A stretch of 64,000 nucleotides of DNA from contig NZ_JAEACT010000002.1 in assembly GCF_021432385.1 (NCBI RefSeq), positions 2,834,021 to 2,898,020 of the forward strand. The letters are read 5' to 3'. Shown in pieces: positions 8,311 to 17,100 of the stretch. Each line of letters starts with the position of its first letter. Position 1 is the first letter of the stretch. Source of the DNA: Clostridium hydrogenum. Lineage in GTDB: Bacteria; Bacillota; Clostridia; Clostridiales; Clostridiaceae. A program made the position numbers and the translations under genes. The notes under the pieces were generated by a model. It was given only the letters and a program-made list of their open reading frames with translations, was not told the DNA's origin and did not search any database.

Positions 8311-9408
8311 TTAGTAATTAGGCAATATTATTTTTTTGCTAATAATAGCCTTTTGTATATCCTCTTCTAATTCATTAATATCTTCCAAACCTATACTTCC
8401 ATAATATAATTTTTCATACACTGCTCTGTCCTTTTCTATTGCATTTTTCACATCAACATATCCTTGAAAATACACATAATCTCTTACAAAGCCTCCAGGT
8501 TTACTCGTATCCTCTAGTCCTATTTTAATACGTGCAACCACATATATAGCATTGTCTAATCCTATATGCGGTTCAATCTCCTTTACCATTTCGTAGAAGG
8601 TCATATTACTCATATTTATAGCACTTATGAATCTTGCAGCATATAGCTTTAACATATCAGCGTTCATATTTCCTGATATCTCTTCGTTATACAATGCCAG
8701 TCCCTCTTCTGTTGCCAAAGAATTTGGTGTTCCATTTTTAAATATTTCGTATTTTCTGCAAGCGCCATTTTCCATCCTTAATACATGTGTTGATATTTCA
8801 TGTACGCAAAGCCTTCCTATATCGCCTTTAGAAAACTTTTGATTTCCATTTATATATACTATCTTTTTAACAGGATTTACACTTACCTTAGCAGGCATTT
8901 CACATGAAATATTAATTTCCCACTGAAATCCATAAGCCTCTAAACACTTTCCAACCCTTTCTGATAGTTCCTCTGCAGTATATTCTTTTACTTCTTCCTT
9001 TGAAGCCAAATTCAAAAACTCTTCAGCTTTTTTTATGTATGATTTATTAGGGATTCCATGCATTTTATTTCCGATATTAGTAACCATATCTTCCTTACCA
9101 ATATTCTCAAATAACTTCAAACTATAATACTTTACATTTTTTTCTTCTTCATATATCTTTCCTATAGCACTGCATGGAAAATATAACTCATTAAGTTTTT
9201 TATACAAAACTTCAAAATCAATATCACTTGTATCACGATATATATATTTAGGGTTATACAACTTTTGTGATACATAGTTTTCTTTAAATTTATTATTTTC
9301 TTCTCTTAAATTTACAGGCATTATGTACTTATTAAAACTTACTTCCTTATCTATTCTGTCAAAAACCTTTTCAGCTTGTATAAGCCAGTCTTCATTTTTA
9401 CTTTGCAT
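8311..9408 (-). CDS. DUF1704 family (MATCAP-like) metallopeptidase
   Basis: The protein has 365 residues from ATG 9408, which has GGGGGG 7 nt upstream; an in-frame ATG at 9426 lacks such a site. The zinc motif HEISTH is at 203-207 (CVHEISTHVLRMENGA) and is followed by NSLATEEGLALYNE. The family is usually annotated as having a QEGLA motif; here it reads EEGLA. Relatives include eukaryotic tubulin tyrosine carboxypeptidases, so a carboxypeptidase-type activity is plausible. Bacterial substrates are unknown. No signal peptide is seen, so it is probably cytoplasmic. It lies 84 bp upstream of the Lrp gene on the same strand and directly follows repeat copy B. Confidence 0.75.
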   Translation of the reverse strand: MQSKNEDWLIQAEKVFDRIDKEVSFNKYIMPVNLREENNKFKENYVSQKLYNPKYIYRDTSDIDFEVLYKKLNELYFPCSAIGKIYEEEKNVKYYSLKLFENIGKEDMVTNIGNKMHGIPNKSYIKKAEEFLNLASKEEVKEYTAEELSERVGKCLEAYGFQWEINISCEMPAKVSVNPVKKIVYINGNQKFSKGDIGRLCVHEISTHVLRMENGACRKYEIFKNGTPNSLATEEGLALYNEEISGNMNADMLKLYAARFISAINMSNMTFYEMVKEIEPHIGLDNAIYVVARIKIGLEDTSKPGGFVRDYVYFQGYVDVKNAIEKDRAVYEKLYYGSIGLEDINELEEDIQKAIISKKIILPNY

Positions 9409-9429
9409 ACTGTGTCCCCCCATCATTTG

Positions 9430-9632
9430 TTACAATAATGAGGATTTTCTTCCGCTTTGCTACAGAAAATCTTATAACTTATTTTTTTATTGCTTACGCA
9501 ATAGCACCATTTATGGTGCTAAGCGAAGCTTATAATTTAAGATTTGCCTTACAAAAGGAAGGCAAATCAACCTTCATTGTGCATTGTGAACTGTGAATTG
9601 TGAATTGATTAAATTAGTTCGCAATAATTTTA
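9430..9632. repeat. intergenic cloverleaf repeat, copy B (CAC-type right arm, left arm truncated)
   Basis: The core is complete: the TTTTCTTCCGCTTTGCTACAG hairpin, the middle stem with GCTTACGCAATAGCACCATT, and the GATTTGCCT / AGGCAAATC hairpin. The right arm of CATTGTGAATTG units ends in GTTCGCAATAATTTTA. The matching left arm is missing where the DUF1704 gene begins, so either that gene start replaced the arm or the arm was deleted. Confidence 0.8.
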
Positions 9633-9692
9633 GATTGTAGCTAAATATTTTTTAGTGCAACATCCCCTTTACTTTGCCCTGTTTTCTCTATT

Positions 9693-10595
9693 CTACAAAT
9701 AAAGCTTTTTCTCAATTCTTCTATCAAATTCTGACCAATTTCCTGGTTCTGTTTTCTCCTTTATTTGATAAATCTTATTCATAGTAGCATCTACAGAATC
9801 CGCATAATTTACTATAAAGGATTCCTCCATATTCATTTCTCTTGGTGAACCATACTCAAGTTTACCATGATGCTGGACAATGCAGCCCTTTATCCTATTT
9901 ACAAAATCCTCTGAATAAAAATCAGGAGTTTTTTTAATGGCTTCGTCTACCATTTCTACGCCTATAACAATATGACCTTCCATCTCACCTCTAAGAGTAT
10001 ATTTAAAAGGACCATTATAATCATATTCATAAATTTTACCTATGTCATGAAGCTTTGCTGCTAGCACCGCCATTTCAGTTCTTCTGCATTGATATTTTTC
10101 ACAAAGCCTGATTGTTAATTCCATACCATTTAAGGTATGCTCTGCAAGTCCACCTATGTAATTATGATGCATAGAAACTCCACCTATACCTCTTTTAAAC
10201 TTATCCAAAAATGCTTCATCTTTAAAAAAGCAATCATTTAAAGCTTTTGCTTCTCTTGATATAATATATTGATTTGTATAGGTTTCAATATCCTTCATTA
10301 TATCATCAATAGGTCTTTTTACTGTTGGAAGATAATCTGCTATATCATAATTTGAAACAACCGTGTATTTTTTCACATCGAAATTTGCACCTTTAACACC
10401 TGTAACTATTATCACAACTCCCTGCTTAATATCGCCGCCTTTGCCTGGTATAAAAGCTTTTATATCACCACTCCTATCAGCTAATATACAGGTAAGCTTA
10501 TCATTTTCTCTATATAATATTTTCATTACCATTAATGATATTTTTATAGTATCTTTACTTTTTATGTTTGCCAAAAAAGTTTCCTTTTTGCCCAT
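9693..10595 (-). CDS. yhaM: YhaM-like 3'-5' exoribonuclease (OB-fold plus HD domain)
   Basis: The protein has 300 residues, with GGAGGAG before the ATG. An N-terminal OB-fold-like region (to about residue 110) is followed by an HD hydrolase domain with HHNYIGGLAEHT, LHDIGK (H183-D184), VQHHGK and NYADSVDA, the metal ligands expected for this fold. B. subtilis YhaM is an Mn2+-dependent 3'-5' exoribonuclease with the same architecture and similar size. The gene is 90 bp downstream of the SDR gene on the same strand and may belong to that transcript. Confidence 0.85.
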   Translation of the reverse strand: MGKKETFLANIKSKDTIKISLMVMKILYRENDKLTCILADRSGDIKAFIPGKGGDIKQGVVIIVTGVKGANFDVKKYTVVSNYDIADYLPTVKRPIDDIMKDIETYTNQYIISREAKALNDCFFKDEAFLDKFKRGIGGVSMHHNYIGGLAEHTLNGMELTIRLCEKYQCRRTEMAVLAAKLHDIGKIYEYDYNGPFKYTLRGEMEGHIVIGVEMVDEAIKKTPDFYSEDFVNRIKGCIVQHHGKLEYGSPREMNMEESFIVNYADSVDATMNKIYQIKEKTEPGNWSEFDRRIEKKLYL

Positions 10596-10684
10596 AATTA
10601 CTCCTCCAATTAAATTTGATTTAGTTTATTATGTGTAAAAAGGTCACTTATGATTTATAACTTATTCTGCCAATTAAGCTCACT

Positions 10685-11392
10685 TTATTTCTTTATAGAT
10701 GTTTTGGTAATCATATGCTTTTGAGGTCTAATAGTTATATCCGTAAGCACCGTTCCCTCCCTTTGATTCAAAACCATATCTACAGCATTTGCTACACACT
10801 CGCCTGTAATATAGCTTTCTTCTAAATCTCCTTCTCTAAAATTTGCATTAGCATAAAAATTTGTTTTGGTCATATCTGGATGAATAGTAATCACCTTAAC
10901 ACCAGCTTTTCGTGTTTCATCAAATAAGCTTTCACTAAAGTGGCTAAGACCAGCCTTTGTTGCTGAATAAGCACAACCTATTGGACTTGATTTCTTAGCA
11001 GTTATTGAAGATATATTTATTATATATCCAAAATTATTCTTTAAATTTCTTAAAAGCAAATGAGTTAAAATTACTGGAGCCTCCAAATTTGTTGCTATCA
11101 TTTCATGGAGCTTCTTAGTATTTATTTCTTCATGAGGTCCAAAATATCCAACTCCTGCGTTATTAACCAGCATGCCTATTTCCTTTTCAACGTCAATTAT
11201 ATATTTAACTTTTTCTTCTAAAATTGAAGTTTTTGTAATATCGCAAACCACCTTAATAAATCTTGAGTTCTCGAATTCCGTCTTAGAAAAATCTCTAGCA
11301 AAACCATAAACCTTATACTTATTTTTTAATAAAACCTTTACTATTGCGAGTCCTATTCCAGAAGATGCTCCTGTTACTATTGCAACTTTCAT
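10685..11392 (-). CDS. short-chain dehydrogenase/reductase
   Basis: The protein has 235 residues from ATG 11392, which has GAGGAG 10 nt upstream. That SD overlaps the stop codon of the preceding gene, so translation is coupled. The Rossmann motif TGASSGIG is at 7-14, NNAGVG near 83, and the catalytic Ser-Tyr-x3-Lys in INISSITAKK and YSATKAG. Substrate is unknown. It is immediately downstream of the SPL-like radical SAM gene, which suggests a shared pathway or response. Confidence 0.9.
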   Translation of the reverse strand: MKVAIVTGASSGIGLAIVKVLLKNKYKVYGFARDFSKTEFENSRFIKVVCDITKTSILEEKVKYIIDVEKEIGMLVNNAGVGYFGPHEEINTKKLHEMIATNLEAPVILTHLLLRNLKNNFGYIINISSITAKKSSPIGCAYSATKAGLSHFSESLFDETRKAGVKVITIHPDMTKTNFYANANFREGDLEESYITGECVANAVDMVLNQREGTVLTDITIRPQKHMITKTSIKK

Positions 11393-11406
11393 ATTTGATT
11401 TTCTCC

Positions 11407-12462
11407 TCATACATATATTTTATTTTCAGGTACATACTTTTTCACTTCATTCTTAACTAAATTCACCATCTGACAAATATGCTTTTCATCATAGCTGCAA
11501 ATACCATTAGAAGTTTCAAAAGGATATGCCAATACTTTAGAATTTACCCTTAATTTGTTCATAATTTTTAAGTAATCCTTTGAAACTCTAAACACTCCAA
11601 GGCTTACTTCATAAACTTTTCTTTTAAAAAGAGTATTAAAGGTAGTTTCAACACATTCCATGTAAAGCTTTTCCCAATTGTGTATATAAAGAAGTGGATC
11701 AAAACACAACCTTACCTTCCAGCCTTTATCTATTGCGGCACATATACTTTTTAATCTTGCAGCTAGTGATGGAGTATTGATTTCAAATTCTTCTATAACC
11801 TTTTGTGGAGAAAGTGTCCATGCTAAAATTACATTTTGTAGACAAGCTATTTCCTCTATTGCTTTAAAGTTTGCACTTTTAGTCCTAATCTCTATTTTTA
11901 AATTATCATGTTCCCTCGAAACTTCCATCCACCTATGTAAAAATCCAGTCACCTTTTCCACGGCCATTAAATCCGTATCATAAGAAACGCAAAGATATAC
12001 AGGATGAATTTTAAGCATTTTTTCAATTTCTGCTATAGTGTCTTCAATATTTACAAATATAACAATATTACTAGATGGATACATGCCCTGCAAATAACAA
12101 TATTCACAATTATAAATGCAATTCATCACAGCTGAGGTGTAATAAAAATTATCATTTCCGAAGCTGTCACACATTTCTGAACCATGGTATACAAAATTAT
12201 TCCTTTTTACTGCTAATATAAGGTTAGGACTATTTTTCTGCAATACAAAATTTTGATGACTTCTGCAAAATACATCTTTATAGTGATCAATTTCAACTAA
12301 CCTGCTTTGGTTAAAAAACTCGAGAATTTTAGAAGAAAGCTTATAATTTAAAGCCTCCTTTTCTACGTAAATATGAGAAAATTTATAATTCCATAAGTCT
12401 TTGCTTAAGTTCTCCAAAAACCCGCTTCCCTTCATTTTTAGATTCACATTGAATTTTGGCAA
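11407..12462 (-). CDS. spore photoproduct lyase family radical SAM protein
   Basis: Counted from 12462 the protein has 351 residues. That start would overlap the upstream gene by 80 bp. The family N-terminus aligns nearer FSHIYVEKEALNYKLSSKI, so initiation just before that point, near the upstream stop codon, is possible. The radical SAM motif CIYNCEYCYLQ (C115, C119, C122) is the form seen in SPL, and YLCVSYDTD has a cysteine where SPL has its H-atom donor region. WTLSPQKVIEEFE and GWKVRLCFDPLLYIHNW also fit SPL. SPL reverses the thymine spore photoproduct in germinating spores. Whether this divergent copy does so, or acts on another lesion, is open. Confidence 0.8.
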   Translation of the reverse strand: MPKFNVNLKMKGSGFLENLSKDLWNYKFSHIYVEKEALNYKLSSKILEFFNQSRLVEIDHYKDVFCRSHQNFVLQKNSPNLILAVKRNNFVYHGSEMCDSFGNDNFYYTSAVMNCIYNCEYCYLQGMYPSSNIVIFVNIEDTIAEIEKMLKIHPVYLCVSYDTDLMAVEKVTGFLHRWMEVSREHDNLKIEIRTKSANFKAIEEIACLQNVILAWTLSPQKVIEEFEINTPSLAARLKSICAAIDKGWKVRLCFDPLLYIHNWEKLYMECVETTFNTLFKRKVYEVSLGVFRVSKDYLKIMNKLRVNSKVLAYPFETSNGICSYDEKHICQMVNLVKNEVKKYVPENKIYV

Positions 12463-13216
12463 ACCCTCTAACTACATCCATGACGTGTCCATTTCTTACC
12501 TTATATTGCTTAAATAACTTTTCTAATTCCATATTCATTGCAGTAGTTAACTTCATTTTTGTTGTCAAAACGCTTAAAAGTTTATACTCATCTAAACTAA
12601 TAATATTACTTACTTCAGTTTTTACTGCTGTCCTATTTTCTAGCCAATTAAATATTTGTGGCATTTTCATTTCCATTAAACTTTGTATTTTCTCTTTTGT
12701 AACAGAAGTTGGATTTAAAACATCAGATACGATTTTTATTATATGAATATTGTGAGGCTTAAGAAACATGGAAGCTACCTGATATACAAAAGCACCTTCT
12801 TCATCAATTATGTCTCCTTCTATTTGCTCTTTATTTGCCTGTCCCATAACTCCTTTTAAAGATTGTAAGCTTCCTTCCTTAAAAGGATGCTTAAATAAAA
12901 TATCTGGATAAAATGATCTATTAGAGAAGTCGTCAATAAGCTTATTACATAAAACTACTTCACCAATATCAAAGTTATTTTTAACTGCACCACAAATACC
13001 TAAATTTATAAGCATATCATTTTCCTTATATCCAAAACAATTTAATAAATATGCCGTTGCAACTACAGCTTTTATGCCACCTGTACCAGCAATAATAAGC
13101 ATTTCATTGTCACCTTTAAAAACTTGAAACTTTATTGCCTCTACAACTTTTTTCATCTTATAATGTGAAATTATCCCCTTTGCTTCGTAATATAAAGCAG
13201 TTAAAAAATAAGTCAT
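12383..13216 (-). CDS. nucleoside phosphorylase/nucleosidase-like protein (MTA/SAH nucleosidase fold)
   Basis: The protein has about 277 residues. IAGTGGIKAVVATAYLL, LINLGICGAV, DEEGAFVYQVA and KIVSDVLNP match the phosphate/ribose-binding and catalytic Glu/Asp pattern of the MTAN/PNP superfamily. The sequence is diverged from housekeeping Pfs and carries an extra C-terminal helical region (about residues 195-277) with HVMDVVRGFAKIQ. Substrate may be a modified nucleoside or 5'-deoxyadenosine, the by-product of radical SAM enzymes. The last is an inference from the overlapping SPL-like gene. An ATG at 13216 follows GGGGTGAAG. Confidence 0.65.
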   Translation of the reverse strand: MTYFLTALYYEAKGIISHYKMKKVVEAIKFQVFKGDNEMLIIAGTGGIKAVVATAYLLNCFGYKENDMLINLGICGAVKNNFDIGEVVLCNKLIDDFSNRSFYPDILFKHPFKEGSLQSLKGVMGQANKEQIEGDIIDEEGAFVYQVASMFLKPHNIHIIKIVSDVLNPTSVTKEKIQSLMEMKMPQIFNWLENRTAVKTEVSNIISLDEYKLLSVLTTKMKLTTAMNMELEKLFKQYKVRNGHVMDVVRGFAKIQCESKNEGKRVFGELKQRLMEL

Positions 13217-13240
13217 ATTCTTCACCCCAACCTTATAAGC

Positions 13241-13873
13241 TTAACTTGCAAGTACAGCAATTTTATTCTTTACTAGCACTTTAACTAAGGCAATTGCACG
13301 TCCAACTCCAAGCACAGCTACCAAGGTTCCAATTCCAATTCCAACAACTTTTCCTGCAAATAGGAAACCAATTGTTACTGTAGTTATGACACTAGATACA
13401 TCCACAATATTTTTTGCAAGTCCAAGTCCTATACCAAACTTAGCTGAAAATGCTTGTGTGAAACCATCAGCTGCGTTGGGAACAAATTTTGTTTCAACAG
13501 TCATGACAACACCGATTCCAGTAAGAAGGATTGCTATAAAAAGCAAAATTAAATTTACTATTAAATTGTTACAATTTATAACTATAATATCATTGAAAAA
13601 ATTAATTATTCTACTAATTACAATGCTCATAGGAATTTGTAACAAATCAAATATACGAAATTTCCTTCCCCTAAGTACTATCTGACCAAATACACATAAT
13701 ATATATACGATAGCAGTAACATTTCCCAAATTCACCTTCCAAATCTTTGATATACTATACGGAATAGATATAATAGGTGATACACCTAAACCTGTTTTTG
13801 TATTTAATATAATTCCAAATGAAAGTATCACCATACCAATACAATATACTAATCCTCTGTAAAAATTTTTCAT
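13241..13873 (-). CDS. YczE/YyaS/YitT-type integral membrane protein
   Basis: The protein has 210 residues and about five hydrophobic helices, beginning RGLVYCIGMVILSFGIILNTKTGLGVSPI. The motif GLGVSP and the later VETKFVPNAADGFTQAF are typical of the YczE/YyaS family, whose members have no settled function. It is the first gene of a minus-strand run and ends 24 bp before the nucleosidase-like gene, so it is probably co-transcribed with it. Confidence 0.75.
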   Translation of the reverse strand: MKNFYRGLVYCIGMVILSFGIILNTKTGLGVSPIISIPYSISKIWKVNLGNVTAIVYILCVFGQIVLRGRKFRIFDLLQIPMSIVISRIINFFNDIIVINCNNLIVNLILLFIAILLTGIGVVMTVETKFVPNAADGFTQAFSAKFGIGLGLAKNIVDVSSVITTVTIGFLFAGKVVGIGIGTLVAVLGVGRAIALVKVLVKNKIAVLAS

Positions 13874-14028
13874 ATACCTTTGCCTCGATTCTTAATTTAA
13901 AATTAGATTTTTTATAGTTATATAACGATTATATCACAAAATTTTTTATTTATGGTTTACTATTGTATTTTTTTACTTATTATGTAATAATAGGTTTGAA
14001 TTTAATTGCTAGTAGTTTTATGTCATTT

Positions 14029-14044
14029 TAGAAAACGTTTTCTA
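14029..14044. promoter_or_regulatory. cre-like or LacI-family operator, perfect palindrome TAGAAAACGTTTTCTA
   Basis: This is a 16-bp perfect palindrome with the central CG and A/T-rich flanks of CcpA (catabolite repression) or other LacI-family sites. It lies 74 bp upstream of the GH30 start. A catabolite-repressed glycanase would fit. It differs from the TGCAACCGTTTGCA operators of the maltose region, so a different LacI-family protein is likely. Confidence 0.6.
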
Positions 14045-14045
14045 G

Positions 14046-14101
14046 AAGGAGGTGAAATCATAAAAATTTTTTATTAATGTTCTTTTAAAACTAATAAAAA
14101 A
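14046..14101 (+). promoter_or_regulatory. leader of the GH30 gene with an orphan strong SD and AT hairpin
   Basis: AAGGAGGTGA at 14046-14055 is a near-perfect ribosome binding site, but no start codon lies at a normal distance. An AT-only hairpin (TTTTTTATTA at 14067-14076 pairing with TAATAAAAAA at 14092-14101) separates it from the real start at 14118, which has its own GGTGGGG. Confidence 0.45.
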
Positions 14102-14117
14102 AGTGGGTGGGGAATAC

Positions 14118-17100
14118 ATGTTTAAATTAAAAAAAATATTACCTATATCTTTAGCATTAATTTTTGCTTCTTCCTCTATTGAAGGCATACCATTAACTAA
14201 CAATACAGTTCATGCTTCTAGTGCCAATATTGTTTCAATTGACCCTTCTTTGCAATATCAGACAATGGATGGATGGGGTACATCCCTTGCATGGTGGGCA
14301 AAGCTAATGGGTCAATGGAAAACTGATTCAAAAAATCAAATTATGGACTTAATATTTAATCCAGATAAAGGACTTGGATTAAATATGGTAAGGTATAATA
14401 TCGGCGGTGCAACTAGCCCAAAGGATAAAAACTTACGACTAGGTGCCGACATTGAATCCTATGAATTACCTGATGGCACATACGATTGGACAAAAGATGC
14501 TGGACAAAGATGGGTGCTTGAGGAGGCAAAAAAAAGAATAGCCGCTAATGAATTTAAGGCTGAGGCATTTTCAAATTCAGCACCATATTTTATGACAATA
14601 AGTGGGCAATCCTCAGGAAATGTTGATGGAAAGAGTAACCTTAAACCTGACCAATACCAAAATTTCGCTGATTACTTAACAAATGTTGTACAGCATTTTA
14701 AAACAAGCTTAGGTATTAACTTCAACACACTTGAGCCTATGAATGAACCTAGCACTAACTACTGGAAAAAGGATGGAAATCAAGAAGGCTGCGATTTTGA
14801 TAGCCCAGCTGAAAAAGATACAATCTTTAAAGATTTGAGCAAGGATCTTACTGATAAAGGACTTAATACAAAACTTTCAGGTTTTGATGAAACTAGTATT
14901 GATGTTTCACTTCAAACTATAAAAAGTGCTTCAAAAGATACAATTTCAGCAATTAGCCAATTTAATACTCATGATTATAGCGGAAGTTCCAGGACACAGC
15001 TTAGAGATTTAGCTGCCTCTTTAGGGAAACCATTATATATGGATGAAATATGTACAAGCGTTGGACCATGTGATCCTAATTATATTGATAGTGGACTTGC
15101 AATTTCAGACTACATCTTTAAAGATTTAAGGGATATGAAAGTCTCCGGATGGGATATATGGCAGTCTGTTGATGATGAAGCAGGAAATGAAAACAACAAT
15201 CTAAATTATGGACTTATTCGTGCTTATTGGTCAGGCGATAATGCCGAAAAGTATTATATAACAAAACAATATTACGCATTAGCTCAATTTAGTAAATTCA
15301 TAAGACCAGGTTACAAAATTATTGATGCTAATAATCCTGATGTTGTAGCAGCAATTGATCCAACATCACAAAAACTTGTATTAGTAACGAGAAATAATTC
15401 TACAAGTGATAAACCATTAAACTTTGATCTTTCAAAATTTGATACTTCCCAAGCTACAATTAAAGCATATAGAACTAGCTCAAAAGAAAGCCTTGCCGAT
15501 ATATCAAATGGAGTAGCTGTAAAAAATGGAGCTTTGGCTGATACTTTACCAGCAAAATCTATAGCAACCTACGTTATCTCCAATGCTTCTTACAAGGGTG
15601 AAGTAGGAACTACAGTCAATGATAACGTTATCGGAACAAACAATAATCAATTTAATTATAGTAATTCATGGTCATACTATAGTTCACAAGATGGTGCTTA
15701 TAGCAATGATACTCATTACTCAAATACAGCTGACAGCTATTGCAAATTTAAGTTTGATGGCAATAGAATAAAACTTTATGGTGCTTGTGCTCCTGATGCA
15801 GGAATAGCAGGTATATCAATTGACGGCAGCGCAGAAACAAATGTTGATTTGTATTCCAGCATTAGAAAAGATAATGCTCTAATATACACTAGCAAATTAC
15901 TGCCGCCTGGAAGTCATACTGTAAGTGTTAGAGTTACAGGAAATAAAAATGCTGCTTCCAGTGCAACTTTTGTTTCCATTGATCGCGCTGTAGCCGTTCA
16001 AAACAGCACAGATAATATAACTCAGCCAAAACCTCAACTTAATCAGGTAACCTCAAGAGACGGCAGCCTTTGGATTAAATATACTGCTGTAGATGGTGCA
16101 ACTTCATATAACATAAAATACGGAACCTCACAAGGAAACTATACAAAGGTTATTCCTAATGTGAAAGATACTTCATACACAATTACTGGTCTAAACGATG
16201 GTACTAAATACTATATATCAGTAAGTGCCACAACTAACGGCATCGAAAGTGCAAACTCAAACGAATTGTCTGAAACACCTGCCATGCCAGCAAACCCAAA
16301 TTTATTGTATTATGTAAATTGCGGTGATTCAACCCCTTACTCACTAGAGCCTGGGGAAACCTTAGGTACAAATAATGGTAATGAAGATCAGCCGTATAGC
16401 TTGGATTCCTTGACTGGATATAACTGGGGATACATTATTGATGAGGGCATTGGCTGGTCCCAAGATATACAAGCTTCTGTAGAATCAAATTATGGCTGCG
16501 AAAGACAATACGATGGAACCCTTCCTCAAGGAGGCTTAACCTATAAATTTGACGTACCAGATGGAAAGTATCTTGTAACCATGGGTTTCTACGATCCTTG
16601 GCAGCATTCGCAAAGACTCGAGGATATAGTAATTAATGGAACTATGGTAGCTAAAGCACTTTGTCCAAATACCATCGGCATGGTACCCAATTATTATATT
16701 ACAACTACAAGTGGTGGAACTTTAACTGTTAGAGCTCAAAGATCATCTGTTACTTTAGATGGAAAAACAGATAAGCCTCTTATTTCATGGATTAAAGTTG
16801 AAAAGTATACCAAAGTTGATACTATTTCATTTAATAAAAATACGCTTAGCGTTGAAAGAGGACAAACTGCAACCTTAACCCCAACAATAAAACCTGATAA
16901 TGCCCCATATAAAGATGTCAAATGGTCTTCTACTGATCCTACTATTGCAACAGTTAATAATGGCGTTGTAACAGCCTTAAAAGAAGGAACCACTAAAATT
17001 ACTGCAACTAGCTTGGATAATCCATCTGCTATAGCAACTTGTGATTTAACAGTTGCCCCAATAAAGGCTGCTGTTCCTGTAAGTTCTATAAATATAAATT

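Noticed and set aside
14118..15600. GH30 domain as a glucosylceramidase or classical glucuronoxylanase
   Set aside because: The GWGTSLAWWA opening and the strand pattern fit the beta-1,6-galactanase-like subgroup better; subfamily still needs a tree.
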